Assembly: GCA_900545085.1 (NCBI GenBank)
Contig: UQXU01000044.1
Coordinates: 1 to 14,798 of the forward strand
DNA length: 14,798 nt
From: an uncultured Eubacteriales bacterium
Lineage (GTDB): Bacteria; Bacillota; Clostridia; Christensenellales; Christensenellaceae
Reading direction: 5' to 3'
Positions 6,728 through 13,842 of the stretch are shown here, piece by piece. Numbering within the stretch: position 1 is the stretch's first letter; the number at the start of each line of letters is the position of its first letter. The translations under genes were made by a program, and so were the position numbers. Below the pieces are notes generated by a model. The model worked only from the letters and a program-made list of their open reading frames with translations, made no database searches and was not told the DNA's origin.

Positions 6728-7591
6728 TTAATTGCCCATTTTCACTTCTCTGGCGTACCAGAAAAGGTACTGCTGGATTATTCCGCCCCATTCGCCGAAT
6801 CTGTCTCTTGCAAACTCCATCGCTTCTTTGTCATTTTTAGGCGTAAAACCGAACAGAACATTCAACGTGCGTTTTATCCATACATCCATAGGAAACGCAT
6901 TTTTTTTATGCATAGAAAACAAAAGTATGCAGTCCGCAACCTTTGGCCCTACTCCTTTAAGTCTGCAAAGTTCTTTTTTCGCCGCGGTATACTCCAACTT
7001 TTCTACAGCGTTTAAGTCCACTTTTCTGTCTGCTATGACTTTCGATGTTTCAGCTATGTATGCCGCACGATAGCCCGCTCCGCATTTTTTCAAATCTTCC
7101 TCCGAAAGCGCGGCGAGCTGCTCCGGAGACGGAAAAGCATAACGCTCTCCTTCGCAATTAATTCTGTCTCCGCAAAGCCTGCATATTGCCTCTACAATTT
7201 TTCGTATACGCGGTATGTTGTTGTTCGCAGATATAATAAACGTAATCAGCGTTTCGAAAGGCTCTTGATTAAGCAGACGCATCCCGGGGCAGGAGCGTAC
7301 CGCCGCGCTCACTATTTCATCTTCTTCGAACGCGCTTGTTATTGCGGAATAATCGGTATCGAGGTCAAAAAAGTCACGCCATCTCGAGTTGAACTCAGCC
7401 TCATCCACATCTTTCAGCACGATAGCATCTTTTTTGTCCAAAACCCTCAAAAGCCTGCCATGAGCAACGCCGGAAAATTCGTCATCGCCATCCGGGAAAA
7501 ACCTAAAGCACTGACCGCAGTCAAAAACTATCGCCGGATCTATTCTCTCGCCCGTTATTATAGTATCTCCATTTTCAAAAGCAAACTGCAT
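6728..7591 (-). CDS. 8-oxoguanine DNA glycosylase/AP lyase (OGG1 type)
   Basis: A 287-residue bifunctional base-excision repair enzyme that removes 8-oxoguanine and nicks the DNA. The N-terminal OGG domain shows FDCGQCFRF. The HhH-GPD motif LKGVGPKVADC holds the catalytic lysine (K217), and FPMDVW supplies the activating aspartate (D236); both correspond to K249 and D268 of human OGG1. It resembles the bacterial OGG known from Clostridium rather than the MutM/Fpg family. An ATG eight codons upstream (7615) lacks a ribosome binding site, whereas AAGAGG lies four bases before the ATG at 7591 and MQFAFENGDTII fits the usual N terminus. It lies between the rpmA terminator and the exonuclease-like gene. 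Lack of oxygen-rich context in an anaerobe does not argue against it. Confidence 0.9.
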   Translation of the reverse strand: MQFAFENGDTIITGERIDPAIVFDCGQCFRFFPDGDDEFSGVAHGRLLRVLDKKDAIVLKDVDEAEFNSRWRDFFDLDTDYSAITSAFEEDEIVSAAVRSCPGMRLLNQEPFETLITFIISANNNIPRIRKIVEAICRLCGDRINCEGERYAFPSPEQLAALSEEDLKKCGAGYRAAYIAETSKVIADRKVDLNAVEKLEYTAAKKELCRLKGVGPKVADCILLFSMHKKNAFPMDVWIKRTLNVLFGFTPKNDKEAMEFARDRFGEWGGIIQQYLFWYAREVKMGN

Positions 7592-7646
7592 ATTTCCTCT
7601 TTTTCTCAACGCCATAATCCGACGTCAATCGTCATAATTAAGTATG

Positions 7647-7670
7647 AAAAAAGCCGCAGTAAACCGCGGC
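7647..7670 (-). terminator. Probable terminator of rplU-rpmA
   Basis: On the minus strand a short 5-bp GC stem (GCCGC with GCGGC), 8-base loop and six T, 30 bases after the rpmA stop codon. The stem is short but all GC. Confidence 0.65.
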
Positions 7671-7700
7671 AAATTTCTTTAAACAAATACATCTCTCAAA

Positions 7701-7955
7701 TTACTGAGGATATACGCTAACCTGTTTCTTATCCCTGCCCAGACGCTCAAAACGAACAACACCGGACTCCAGAGCGAAGAGAGTGTCGTCGCCGCCGCGA
7801 CCTACGTTTACACCGGGATGAATCTTTGTGCCTCTCTGACGAACGAGAATATTGCCCGCGAGCACGACGCAGCCGTCGCTGCGCTTAACGCCGAGACGCT
7901 TAGCCTTACTGTCTCTGCCGTTCTTGGTACTGCCGCCGCCTTTTTTATGTGCCAT
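7701..7955 (-). CDS. rpmA: 50S ribosomal protein L27
   Basis: An 84-residue ribosomal protein whose N-terminal tail reaches the peptidyl-transferase centre. [15 protein letters not shown] at the start, GNILVRQRG and [16 protein letters not shown] are diagnostic. Most Firmicutes make L27 with an extra N-terminal stretch of about nine residues that the protease Prp removes. Here translation starts directly at MAHKKGGGS, so only Met is to be lost, as in Gram-negatives. GAGGTG precedes the ATG at eight bases, so the start is secure. It lies 30 bases after rplU, leaving no room for prp. Confidence 0.98.
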   Translation of the reverse strand: MAHKKGGGSTKNGRDSKAKRLGVKRSDGCVVLAGNILVRQRGTKIHPGVNVGRGGDDTLFALESGVVRFERLGRDKKQVSVYPQ

Positions 7956-7985
7956 TAGAATTTCACCTCACTTTAGACTTAGCGT

Positions 7986-8291
7986 TTACCCTATAGAAGT
8001 AATCAGTACTCTTGTATAGGGCTGTCTGTGACCCTGCTTCTTACGGTAGTCTTTTTTAGGCTTGTACTTATAAACTACAACCTTCTTGGCTTTATCCTGC
8101 GCAAGGACTTTGCCCACGACTTTAACACCGTCTACCACAGGCGTTCCGATAGTTGTTACTTCACCGTCTACCACCATCAGCGCATCGAAAGTAACTTCAG
8201 CGCCGACTTCCGCATCCAGCTTCTCAACATCTACAAAACGATCCGGCTCAACTTTATACTGCTTGCCGCCTGTTTTGATAATTGCGTACAT
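7986..8291 (-). CDS. rplU: 50S ribosomal protein L21
   Basis: A 101-residue large-subunit protein that binds 23S r[17 protein letters not shown] at the N terminus and [17 protein letters not shown] in the C-terminal half are diagnostic. GGAGGAG lies seven bases before the ATG. First gene of the rplU-rpmA unit, preceded by a structured leader and strong promoter. The prp (ysxB) gene normally found between rplU and rpmA in Bacillota is absent. The unit ends after rpmA at a hairpin, without obgE. Confidence 0.98.
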   Translation of the reverse strand: MYAIIKTGGKQYKVEPDRFVDVEKLDAEVGAEVTFDALMVVDGEVTTIGTPVVDGVKVVGKVLAQDKAKKVVVYKYKPKKDYRKKQGHRQPYTRVLITSIG

Positions 8292-8371
8292 TGTTTAGCT
8301 CCTCCTCATACCAGTCTCGCCGACGAGGGTACTCCGCAGCGGAGATTTAAAACCCGAGTCGAGCGGCTCAC
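8292..8371 (-). promoter_or_regulatory. L21 leader (ribosomal protein autoregulatory RNA)
   Basis: About 80 bases between the promoter and the rplU start fold well: a hairpin CTCCG-CTG-CGGAG (8333-8345) is enclosed by GGGT/ACCC and GAC/GTC pairing with a 2x2 internal loop, with further CTC/GAG pairing outside. Firmicutes rplU is known to carry a structured L21 leader thought to bind L21. Position and folding fit; I have not matched it base by base to that family. Confidence 0.6.
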
Positions 8372-8377
8372 CTAATA

Positions 8378-8406
8378 AGTTTAACACACGATATAGCGTA
8401 TGTCAA
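8378..8406 (-). promoter_or_regulatory. Promoter of rplU-rpmA
   Basis: On the minus strand a perfect -35 TTGACA (8401-8406), 17-base spacer and -10 TAAACT (8378-8383) preceded by TGT (extended -10). A start near 8371 is expected. Confidence 0.85.
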
Positions 8407-8436
8407 TATTTTTTCATCGTACAATATGAGGCTTTT

Positions 8437-9267
8437 TTAGCCTGCATAGTAGCACTCTTTCAGCAGCGTACCGTTGGAAAAGCTTCTGCTGCATTTAAGC
8501 CAGCCTGTCGAACCTGACTTTGTTTTCACATACACGCTTATAGTCGTGCCGTTCATATATATTTTCAGCGGCTTTACTTTCGTACTCTTAGCAAGTGTCT
8601 TGTATTTCTTTGTACAGCTGCTCGAGGTATACAGAATCTTGCTTTTTTTCAGTGTGCCGTATCCGCCGTTGAGACAGGATACGTATTTTATGCTGGCTGT
8701 GCTGCTCGTTCTGGAGAATGATCCGCTTTTGTACTCATACGTGTAATTAAATCCCACACTTCCGAGCGGCGCGCTCATAAGAAACTGCTCGACATATATT
8801 TTGTTGCCTGATACCTTTGTCACAATAGTACCCGGATGTTTTCCGAAATTTTTAATTTTAGAGCTGAAATCGAGCGCCTTCTTCATTTTCCCGCTGCTGT
8901 ATTTGTACAGCGCCTGGAACGGATCGTCATTATTATCGCTTTGTCCTCTCACCCAAAGATACTTTTTGCCGTTACTCAGCGTGATGAGCTTAGTTGTCAC
9001 ACTGTAATAATGCCCTTTCAGCGTGGTCTTTTTCCCGTTTACAGAAATAACCAGACTTGTATATTCTCCTTTTACTTTTTGCGGAGTAATCTTGATAGTA
9101 TCCTTTTTGCCGTCGCCCGTGATGTCATAGCTTGTATAGGTTTTGTTTACTTTCAGCGTAGTCATTCCCGCTGTCGCCGCCTCAGCCTTCTGAACCGGTA
9201 CAAACAGCAGACACACAAACATGGCAATCGCACACAGCATGCCCATGCTTCTCTTTACATTCTGCAT
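8437..9267 (-). CDS. Secreted protein of unknown function with a Ca-loop-like motif and SH3-like C terminus
   Basis: Numbering is from the upstream ATG at 9273. A Sec signal peptide ends at about VQKAEA-A (residue 32); the rest is Lys/Ser/Thr/Tyr-rich, extracellular. Residues 50-58, DITGDGKKD, resemble the acidic loop of FG-GAP/VCBS or dockerin-type calcium sites, followed by beta-rich sequence. The last 80 residues (from about 199, with GTLKKSKILYTSSS and GWLKCSRSF) have the look of a bacterial SH3-type domain, often wall-binding. Four cysteines in the C-terminal third could form disulphides. No specific function can be named. AAGGAGG lies nine bases before the ATG at 9267 and three before the one at 9273, so I chose the former. 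No clear promoter was found between the upstream terminator and the start. The stop codon lies about 30 bases from the rplU -35. Confidence 0.75.
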   Translation of the reverse strand: MQNVKRSMGMLCAIAMFVCLLFVPVQKAEAATAGMTTLKVNKTYTSYDITGDGKKDTIKITPQKVKGEYTSLVISVNGKKTTLKGHYYSVTTKLITLSNGKKYLWVRGQSDNNDDPFQALYKYSSGKMKKALDFSSKIKNFGKHPGTIVTKVSGNKIYVEQFLMSAPLGSVGFNYTYEYKSGSFSRTSSTASIKYVSCLNGGYGTLKKSKILYTSSSCTKKYKTLAKSTKVKPLKIYMNGTTISVYVKTKSGSTGWLKCSRSFSNGTLLKECYYAG

Positions 9268-9306
9268 TTTCATTTTCCTCCTTTGTGTAATGCTTCTGCT
9301 GCAATG

Positions 9307-9358
9307 AAAAAAGCCCGCAGCCTTCAGTTTGATTTTATCACAACCTCAGACCGCGGGC
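9307..9358 (-). terminator. Intrinsic terminator of the P-type ATPase gene
   Basis: On the minus strand an 11-bp basal stem (GCCCGCGGTCT with AGGCTGCGGGC, two G-U), an apical GTTGTGAT/ATCAAAC stem with one bulge, and six T. It starts 12 bases after the ATPase stop codon. Confidence 0.9.
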
Positions 9359-9370
9359 AAGCGGGGTAGA

Positions 9371-12025
9371 CTATTTATTTATTATCCTCAGAACTGCTTT
9401 TCTAAGCAGGTCTATAGGGATAATTGTAAAAGCGAGCAGAATCACGAACAGCCATTCTCCGGCGTGCAGCCCATAGCAATGAAGTATATCTCCTCCAAAG
9501 TTAGTGAGTATTGTCTGTATTATGATTATAACAATCATTATCTGCCAAAAACCGTGATTCTTTATTATATTATCAAACAGATTGAGTTTTTCAGTTCTTG
9601 CATTAAACGCATTAAACACAGCAAAGAATATGAAGAACGTAAAATACCCTGTCATCAGGAAATCGTGATTATCTCGGAACACTCTGTCAGCCGTGTCTGA
9701 GAACAAGAGAAACATTGAAAGGACAAAGCACCATATACCCGCCGTCACTATTTCCGTCCACATGTATTTGCTGACTATGCTCTCGTCTCTGCGCTTCGGC
9801 TCCTCCTGCATATATCTCTTGAGAGCCGGTTCGCCGCCAAAAGCCAGAGCAGCGAGCGTATCCATTACCAAATTTACCCATAGTATCTGAATTATCGAAA
9901 GCGGCTGAGGAATTCCCAGCAGCGGCGCTGCGAAGCATACCAATACGGCGCTTATATTTATCGTAAGCTGAAATACTATAAACTTTCGTATGCTGTTGAA
10001 GATTGTGCGCCCATAAAGTATCGCCTTATCTATAGAATTAAAGTTGTCGTCGAGAATGACTATATCGCTGGCCTCTTTCGCCACCTCTGTTCCTCCGCCC
10101 ATCGCGAAGCCTACATCAGCTTTCTTGAGAGCGGGCGAATCATTGACGCCGTCTCCTGTCATCCCGGCTACGAGCCCCATCTCCTGCGCCAATCTTACAA
10201 GCCTGCTCTTATCACTCGGAAGCGCACGAGCGATGACTCTTATATCGCTCAGCTTGCTCTTAACTTCATCGTCAGACAGCTGCGCCAGATGATCTGACGT
10301 GAGCATTATATCGCTCTCGTTTTGAACTATTCCGGCTTCTCTTGCAATTGCAGCTGCTGTATCCAATCTGTCGCCTGTTATCATAACGACCTGGACTCCC
10401 GCAGCCTGCACCTCTTTGATCGCCGTCACCGATTCAGGTCTCACCTCATCGCGTATTCCCAGTACGCCTATGAGAGTCCACTCGCCTTCGGGAAGTACGT
10501 CGTCCTTTATTTCATCATCCGACGTTGCGAAGGCAAGCACTCTTATTGCACGCTTTGCCAAAGCGTTTATTTTATCATCCAGAGCCTGTCTGCGCTCGTC
10601 GTCGAAAGTCTTTTTCTCACCATTTTCGTCATAATAATACGAACATCTGGCGAGCATTTTCTCAGGAGCGCCTTTGATCACACTAAAAGCTCCGCCATCG
10701 TCAACAGTGCTCGCTGAGTATTTTTTGTCACTGCTGAACGGTATTGACGTTAATTTCTTTGCAGGAACTGCATTTCTGCCTGATTCGACAGCATATCTCA
10801 GCACGGCTCTTTCCGTAGCGTTTCCGCCGTATATCTGTACTTCTCCGTCCTTTTCAGAAATAACTGCGTCAGTATTGTTGTATATGCTGAGCAGGAGTTT
10901 GTCCGCCACTCCCTGTGCAATATCTGCGAAATTCTTGCTTTCTTCCGCCCTGCCGTCTACAAATGTAACAGCTTCGAGCTTGCCTTTGGTAATCGTTCCT
11001 GTTTTATCACTAAAAAGTATGTTCAAGCTACCCGCCGTCTCTATACCTACTATTTTCCTTACCAGTACATTGTCCTTGAGCATCTTGCCCATATTCAAAG
11101 CTGATACGAGCGCGACCATAAGAGGAAGCCCCTCGGGCACCGCCATCACTATGATTATGACCGCCAGCATAACGGCGTTTATAACATCGCTTACGACTGT
11201 CATCCAGTCCGAAAAATATGCTGCTATCTGCGCTCCGTCGAAGCTGTTGCTGACAAGAACAGATTGAAACATAAACGCCAGAGCTATCGTTATTCCGCCT
11301 ATATATCCGAACTTGCTTATGCCTTTTGCCAATCCGGCAAGCTTTAATTTAAGCGGCGACTCTCTGTCCGTATCCTGCTGAAGCTCGCTGGCTATCTGAC
11401 CGTAAACAGATTTGTCTCCGACGGTAGTAACTCTCATAACCGAGCTGCCGGAACATACGACCGCTCCGCGAAATACTTTATACGGATTTAGGAAATCCAA
11501 TGATGCTTCATCATCTTTGTAATCATCCGGAATTGCTGTCTTCCCAGCCTCTTTGCTCTCTCCGTTGAGCACGGATTGATCTACTTTTATATTGCCGTCA
11601 ATTATGACGCCGTCGGCAGGAATTTTGTCTCCTGTCTGCAGCATAATACAATCGCCTACTACTATGTCGTTGATAGAAACTTCAGCGACCTTCCCGTCTC
11701 TATATACCTTACAAAATATTCTCGACGCTTCCTCTTGCAGCTTCTGAAATGCGTTTTCATTCCTAAACTCTGAAAATGTCGAGACAAACGTCGCCAGAAT
11801 AACAGCAAGAGCAATACCGACAGATTCATACCATTCAGTTTTTCCTAAAAACGTAAAAATGACGTTTATCAGCAATGCGACGCAAAGTATTTTTATCATC
11901 GGATCGCCGAAATTGCTGAACAGCTTATGCCAAAAGGTCTCCGATTTCTGTTCCGTCATTCGGTTGTCACCGAATTGAGCTTTCGACCGTTCGACCTGCT
12001 CCTTAGTCAGCCCTGTAATTTTCAT
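9371..12025 (-). CDS. P-type cation ATPase, PMCA-like (Ca2+ and/or Mn2+ exporter)
   Basis: An 884-residue P2-type ATPase that pumps divalent cations across the membrane. Seen: M1-M2 helices (about 41-85), A-domain loop with NGES at 154-157 (the usual TGES with Thr replaced, catalytic Glu kept), M4 with VPEGLPLMVAL at 296-306, phosphorylation site DKTGT at D340, nucleotide-binding KGAPE, hinge TGDGVNDSPALKKADVG, and M6 WVNLVMDTLAAL. The last matches plasma-membrane Ca-ATPases, which have one Ca2+ site. Family annotation would be calcium-translocating ATPase. However, the mRNA leader carries a yybP-ykoY Mn2+ riboswitch, and such riboswitches control Mn2+-exporting P2-type pumps, so Mn2+ is a likely physiological substrate (inference). 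AAAGGA lies before the ATG. It is a single-gene transcript with its own promoter and terminator. Confidence 0.95.
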   Translation of the reverse strand: MKITGLTKEQVERSKAQFGDNRMTEQKSETFWHKLFSNFGDPMIKILCVALLINVIFTFLGKTEWYESVGIALAVILATFVSTFSEFRNENAFQKLQEEASRIFCKVYRDGKVAEVSINDIVVGDCIMLQTGDKIPADGVIIDGNIKVDQSVLNGESKEAGKTAIPDDYKDDEASLDFLNPYKVFRGAVVCSGSSVMRVTTVGDKSVYGQIASELQQDTDRESPLKLKLAGLAKGISKFGYIGGITIALAFMFQSVLVSNSFDGAQIAAYFSDWMTVVSDVINAVMLAVIIIVMAVPEGLPLMVALVSALNMGKMLKDNVLVRKIVGIETAGSLNILFSDKTGTITKGKLEAVTFVDGRAEESKNFADIAQGVADKLLLSIYNNTDAVISEKDGEVQIYGGNATERAVLRYAVESGRNAVPAKKLTSIPFSSDKKYSASTVDDGGAFSVIKGAPEKMLARCSYYYDENGEKKTFDDERRQALDDKINALAKRAIRVLAFATSDDEIKDDVLPEGEWTLIGVLGIRDEVRPESVTAIKEVQAAGVQVVMITGDRLDTAAAIAREAGIVQNESDIMLTSDHLAQLSDDEVKSKLSDIRVIARALPSDKSRLVRLAQEMGLVAGMTGDGVNDSPALKKADVGFAMGGGTEVAKEASDIVILDDNFNSIDKAILYGRTIFNSIRKFIVFQLTINISAVLVCFAAPLLGIPQPLSIIQILWVNLVMDTLAALAFGGEPALKRYMQEEPKRRDESIVSKYMWTEIVTAGIWCFVLSMFLLFSDTADRVFRDNHDFLMTGYFTFFIFFAVFNAFNARTEKLNLFDNIIKNHGFWQIMIVIIIIQTILTNFGGDILHCYGLHAGEWLFVILLAFTIIPIDLLRKAVLRIINK

Positions 12026-12070
12026 AAATATTCCTTTATTATCCCTTTCTTTTATTTTGCAGATATATAT

Positions 12071-12117
12071 TAAAAAAACGAGACTATCCGCAAGTTAAAC
12101 TTACAGATAAGTCTCGT
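12071..12117 (-). terminator. Riboswitch-controlled terminator (expression platform)
   Basis: On the minus strand a long hairpin (12078-12117) with CGAGACT against AGTCTCG at the base and ATCTGTAAG against CTTGCGGAT above, one bulged T and G-U pairs, followed by seven T. It sits between the Mn2+ aptamer and the ATPase start, as expected for transcription attenuation relieved by ligand. Confidence 0.9.
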
Positions 12118-12192
12118 CAATTAAAGCAAAACCGGACTTGAGTCGGGTATGGCGATTTCGCTGCGCATATCGCGCTGACTACTCCCCTATCA
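12118..12192 (-). promoter_or_regulatory. yybP-ykoY family Mn2+ riboswitch aptamer
   Basis: On the minus strand the leader opens with AGGGGAGTAG, the invariant loop of this family. It continues with GC-rich hairpins (GCGC and GCGA elements), GCCATACC, a GACT-CA-AGTC hairpin and then CCGGTTTTG, the second conserved loop that docks on the first to hold Mn2+. Order and spacing agree with the L. lactis yoaB aptamer. The predicted transcription start is only a few bases upstream. I could not draw the closing P1 helix with confidence. Confidence 0.9.
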
Positions 12193-12200
12193 ATAGTGAC

Positions 12201-12229
12201 ATTATACACTAAAGAATTGTATTTGTAAA
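12201..12229 (-). promoter_or_regulatory. Promoter of the riboswitch-ATPase transcript
   Basis: On the minus strand -35 TTTACA (12224-12229), 17-base spacer and perfect -10 TATAAT (12201-12206), placing the start at about 12194. Confidence 0.88.
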
Positions 12230-12276
12230 CAGCAATATCAAAATTTGGAAAAAATATTTTTTACATGTTTATGCGC

Positions 12277-12308
12277 AAAAAAATCGCCGAGACCTTTACG
12301 GCTCGGCG
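12277..12308 (-). terminator. Intrinsic terminator of the bcp gene
   Basis: On the minus strand a perfect 7-bp stem (CGCCGAG with CTCGGCG), 10-base loop, then ATTTTTTT, about 35 bases after the stop codon. Confidence 0.9.
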
Positions 12309-12342
12309 GCAGACTTTTATTCGCTCGACAGCGGCTTAGCAA

Positions 12343-12807
12343 TCAATTCGCCGCTTGTAAGAAGCCGAGGACTTCCTCAGCGTTCGTATCGGGTTTAACT
12401 TTCGACATACTTTTGATTATCGTCCCGTTTTCATTGATGATATACGTCGTACGAACTATACTGCGATATTCACGTCCCGCCAGTTTTTTACGCTGCATGA
12501 CGTCAAACCGCTGAGTTACATCCAACTCCGCATCACTCAACAGAATAAACGGGAGATCATTTTTTGCCGCAAAATTGCTGTGTGATTTCGGGCTGTCCTT
12601 GCTTATGCCAATGAGCACCGCACCCTCGGCTTCAAACTCGCTGAACACTTCAGCGAAAGCTTTCGCCTGGCGAGTGCACCCTGCTGTGTTATCCTTAGGA
12701 TAAAAGTAGAGCACGACCTTCTTTCCACGAAAATCTCTTAGGCTGACCGGATTACCGTCTTGGTCTGAGAGAGTAAAATCCGGCGCTGGACTACCTTCTG
12801 ATAACAT
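12343..12807 (-). CDS. bcp: Thioredoxin-dependent thiol peroxidase (Bcp/PrxQ), one-cysteine type
   Basis: A 154-residue cytosolic peroxiredoxin that reduces hydrogen and organic peroxides. PAPDFTLSDQDG at the N terminus and YFYPKDNTAGCTRQA at 34-48 mark the PrxQ/Bcp family; Cys44 is the peroxidatic cysteine. In E. coli Bcp the resolving cysteine sits five residues later in CTxEAC; here that position is Lys49, and Cys44 is the only cysteine in the protein. The enzyme must therefore be resolved by an external thiol. The usual Pro of TPGC is Ala here. AAAGGAG lies ten bases before the ATG. It lies 58 bases after the deacetylase gene on the same strand, with only a weak hairpin between, so co-transcription is possible. 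Confidence 0.94.
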   Translation of the reverse strand: MLSEGSPAPDFTLSDQDGNPVSLRDFRGKKVVLYFYPKDNTAGCTRQAKAFAEVFSEFEAEGAVLIGISKDSPKSHSNFAAKNDLPFILLSDAELDVTQRFDVMQRKKLAGREYRSIVRTTYIINENGTIIKSMSKVKPDTNAEEVLGFLQAAN

Positions 12808-12840
12808 TTAATTGTTTCTCCTTTAATGTGATAATTTATT

Positions 12841-12860
12841 ACAAAAAAGCTCTAGCTTCT
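12841..12860 (-). terminator. Weak terminator-like hairpin after the deacetylase gene
   Basis: On the minus strand a small stem (AGAAGC with GCTTTT, one G-U) followed by T residues, just after the deacetylase stop. Partial read-through into bcp is likely. Confidence 0.35.
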
Positions 12861-12865
12861 ATGTT

Positions 12866-13726
12866 CTATGTCAATATTCCCGCAAAAAACTGTTCTGAAG
12901 TCTTTCCCGACGCCCTGTTGTATCGTCCGAGACCAAACAGACTATCGGAATCGCGAGTTATGATATTGTGATGTTCATAGCAGGTAAAAGTCGCAGAATA
13001 TCCCAGAGACTTCAAGAAATCATCCGAATCATCTCTGTAATACCCGAATGGGTACATAACCGCAGTAGGAGATACATCCAGCTCTGCCTGCATTCTGTCG
13101 CTCATTTTCTTCAAATCTTCGGAGACAGCCTGCCTGTATTGCTCTTCAGTCTCGCCTCGCTGCATTTCAAACCCCTTGCGCGAGCCTTCTCCGTGCATAT
13201 CATATGTATGGCTCTGTATTTCCACAAAACCGCTTTGCAACATCTCCCGCATGTTATCCCATGTGAGATGCGAGTACGTGTTGTGAAGCTCTTCCTCAGA
13301 TTGACTGAACAGATCCGAACACGTTCCTATAGCGGCTATCACTATTTTAACATTATACTTCTTTGCTATAGGGAATGCATAGCTGTAATTATTGTAAAAT
13401 CCATCATCAAAAGTCAGCATTACAGGTTTTGTGGGCAAATCTGAACTGCCATTCACATAATTAATCAAATCCGCCACATTGATCGGCGTATATCCTTGCG
13501 ACAACAAATATTGGACGTCTTTTTCCAGCTGCGCCGGCGTCACAATATATTTCCCTGCTTTCGCGTCAGAATCTAAGATGCTATGATACATTATAACAGG
13601 AAGGTCAACGCCTGCTTCCGTCCCCGTCTGTCTTATGTCTTCTCTGCTTTCGGACGAAAAAACAACTACAGCCGCTATCATAAACGCAAGCAGAAATAAC
13701 CCTCTGCGAATTCTCCTCTTAGTCAC
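12866..13726 (-). CDS. Membrane-anchored polysaccharide deacetylase (NodB domain)
   Basis: A 286-residue cell-surface enzyme likely to remove acetyl groups from peptidoglycan or another wall polysaccharide. Basic KRRIRR then a hydrophobic helix (about residues 9-23) forms a signal anchor. The catalytic domain shows VIMYHSI, metal-binding LTFDDGF with the two aspartates, QSHTYDMH with both metal histidines, and MYPFGYY. This carbohydrate esterase 4 layout fits the PgdA/PdaA group; the exact substrate is not visible. The GTG at 13726 is preceded nine bases upstream by GAGGAGG. An ATG 27 codons earlier (13807) lies inside the ftsZ terminator loop and has no such site, so it is not used. Neighbouring ftsZ is consistent with a wall or division setting. 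Confidence 0.9.
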   Translation of the reverse strand: MTKRRIRRGLFLLAFMIAAVVVFSSESREDIRQTGTEAGVDLPVIMYHSILDSDAKAGKYIVTPAQLEKDVQYLLSQGYTPINVADLINYVNGSSDLPTKPVMLTFDDGFYNNYSYAFPIAKKYNVKIVIAAIGTCSDLFSQSEEELHNTYSHLTWDNMREMLQSGFVEIQSHTYDMHGEGSRKGFEMQRGETEEQYRQAVSEDLKKMSDRMQAELDVSPTAVMYPFGYYRDDSDDFLKSLGYSATFTCYEHHNIITRDSDSLFGLGRYNRASGKTSEQFFAGILT

Positions 13727-13785
13727 AAACCCGCACCTCCTCAAACATAAATATGTTCGAATAAATGCGGCTATGCAGTCAACGC

Positions 13786-13830
13786 AAAAAGAAACAGATT
13801 GGTACACTAATAAGCGGCCAACCCGTTTCT
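13786..13830 (-). terminator. Intrinsic terminator of ftsZ
   Basis: On the minus strand a 13-bp stem (AGAAACGGGTTGG with CCAATCTGTTTCT, two G-U), 15-base loop and a run of T, 13 bases after the ftsZ stop codon. Confidence 0.9.
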
Positions 13831-13842
13831 GTTTACTGCATA

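Noticed and set aside
8429-8443. AGGCT/AGCCT hairpin at the end of the secreted-protein gene as a terminator
   Set aside because: Only five base pairs, contains the stop codon, and on the coding strand is not followed by a T run.
8836-9369. 177-codon plus-strand frame
   Set aside because: Antisense to the secreted-protein gene, which has a signal peptide and a strong ribosome binding site; it also crosses the ATPase terminator.
13743-13756. Inverted repeat AACATA-AA-TATGTT and a GTTCGA near the deacetylase start, considered as an operator or PurBox
   Set aside because: It lacks the CCGAAC core, and a short AT-rich palindrome of this size is expected by chance.
13727-13807. 27-codon upstream extension of the deacetylase
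   Set aside because: Its ATG lies in the ftsZ terminator loop and has no ribosome binding site, whereas GAGGAGG is well placed for the GTG at 13726.
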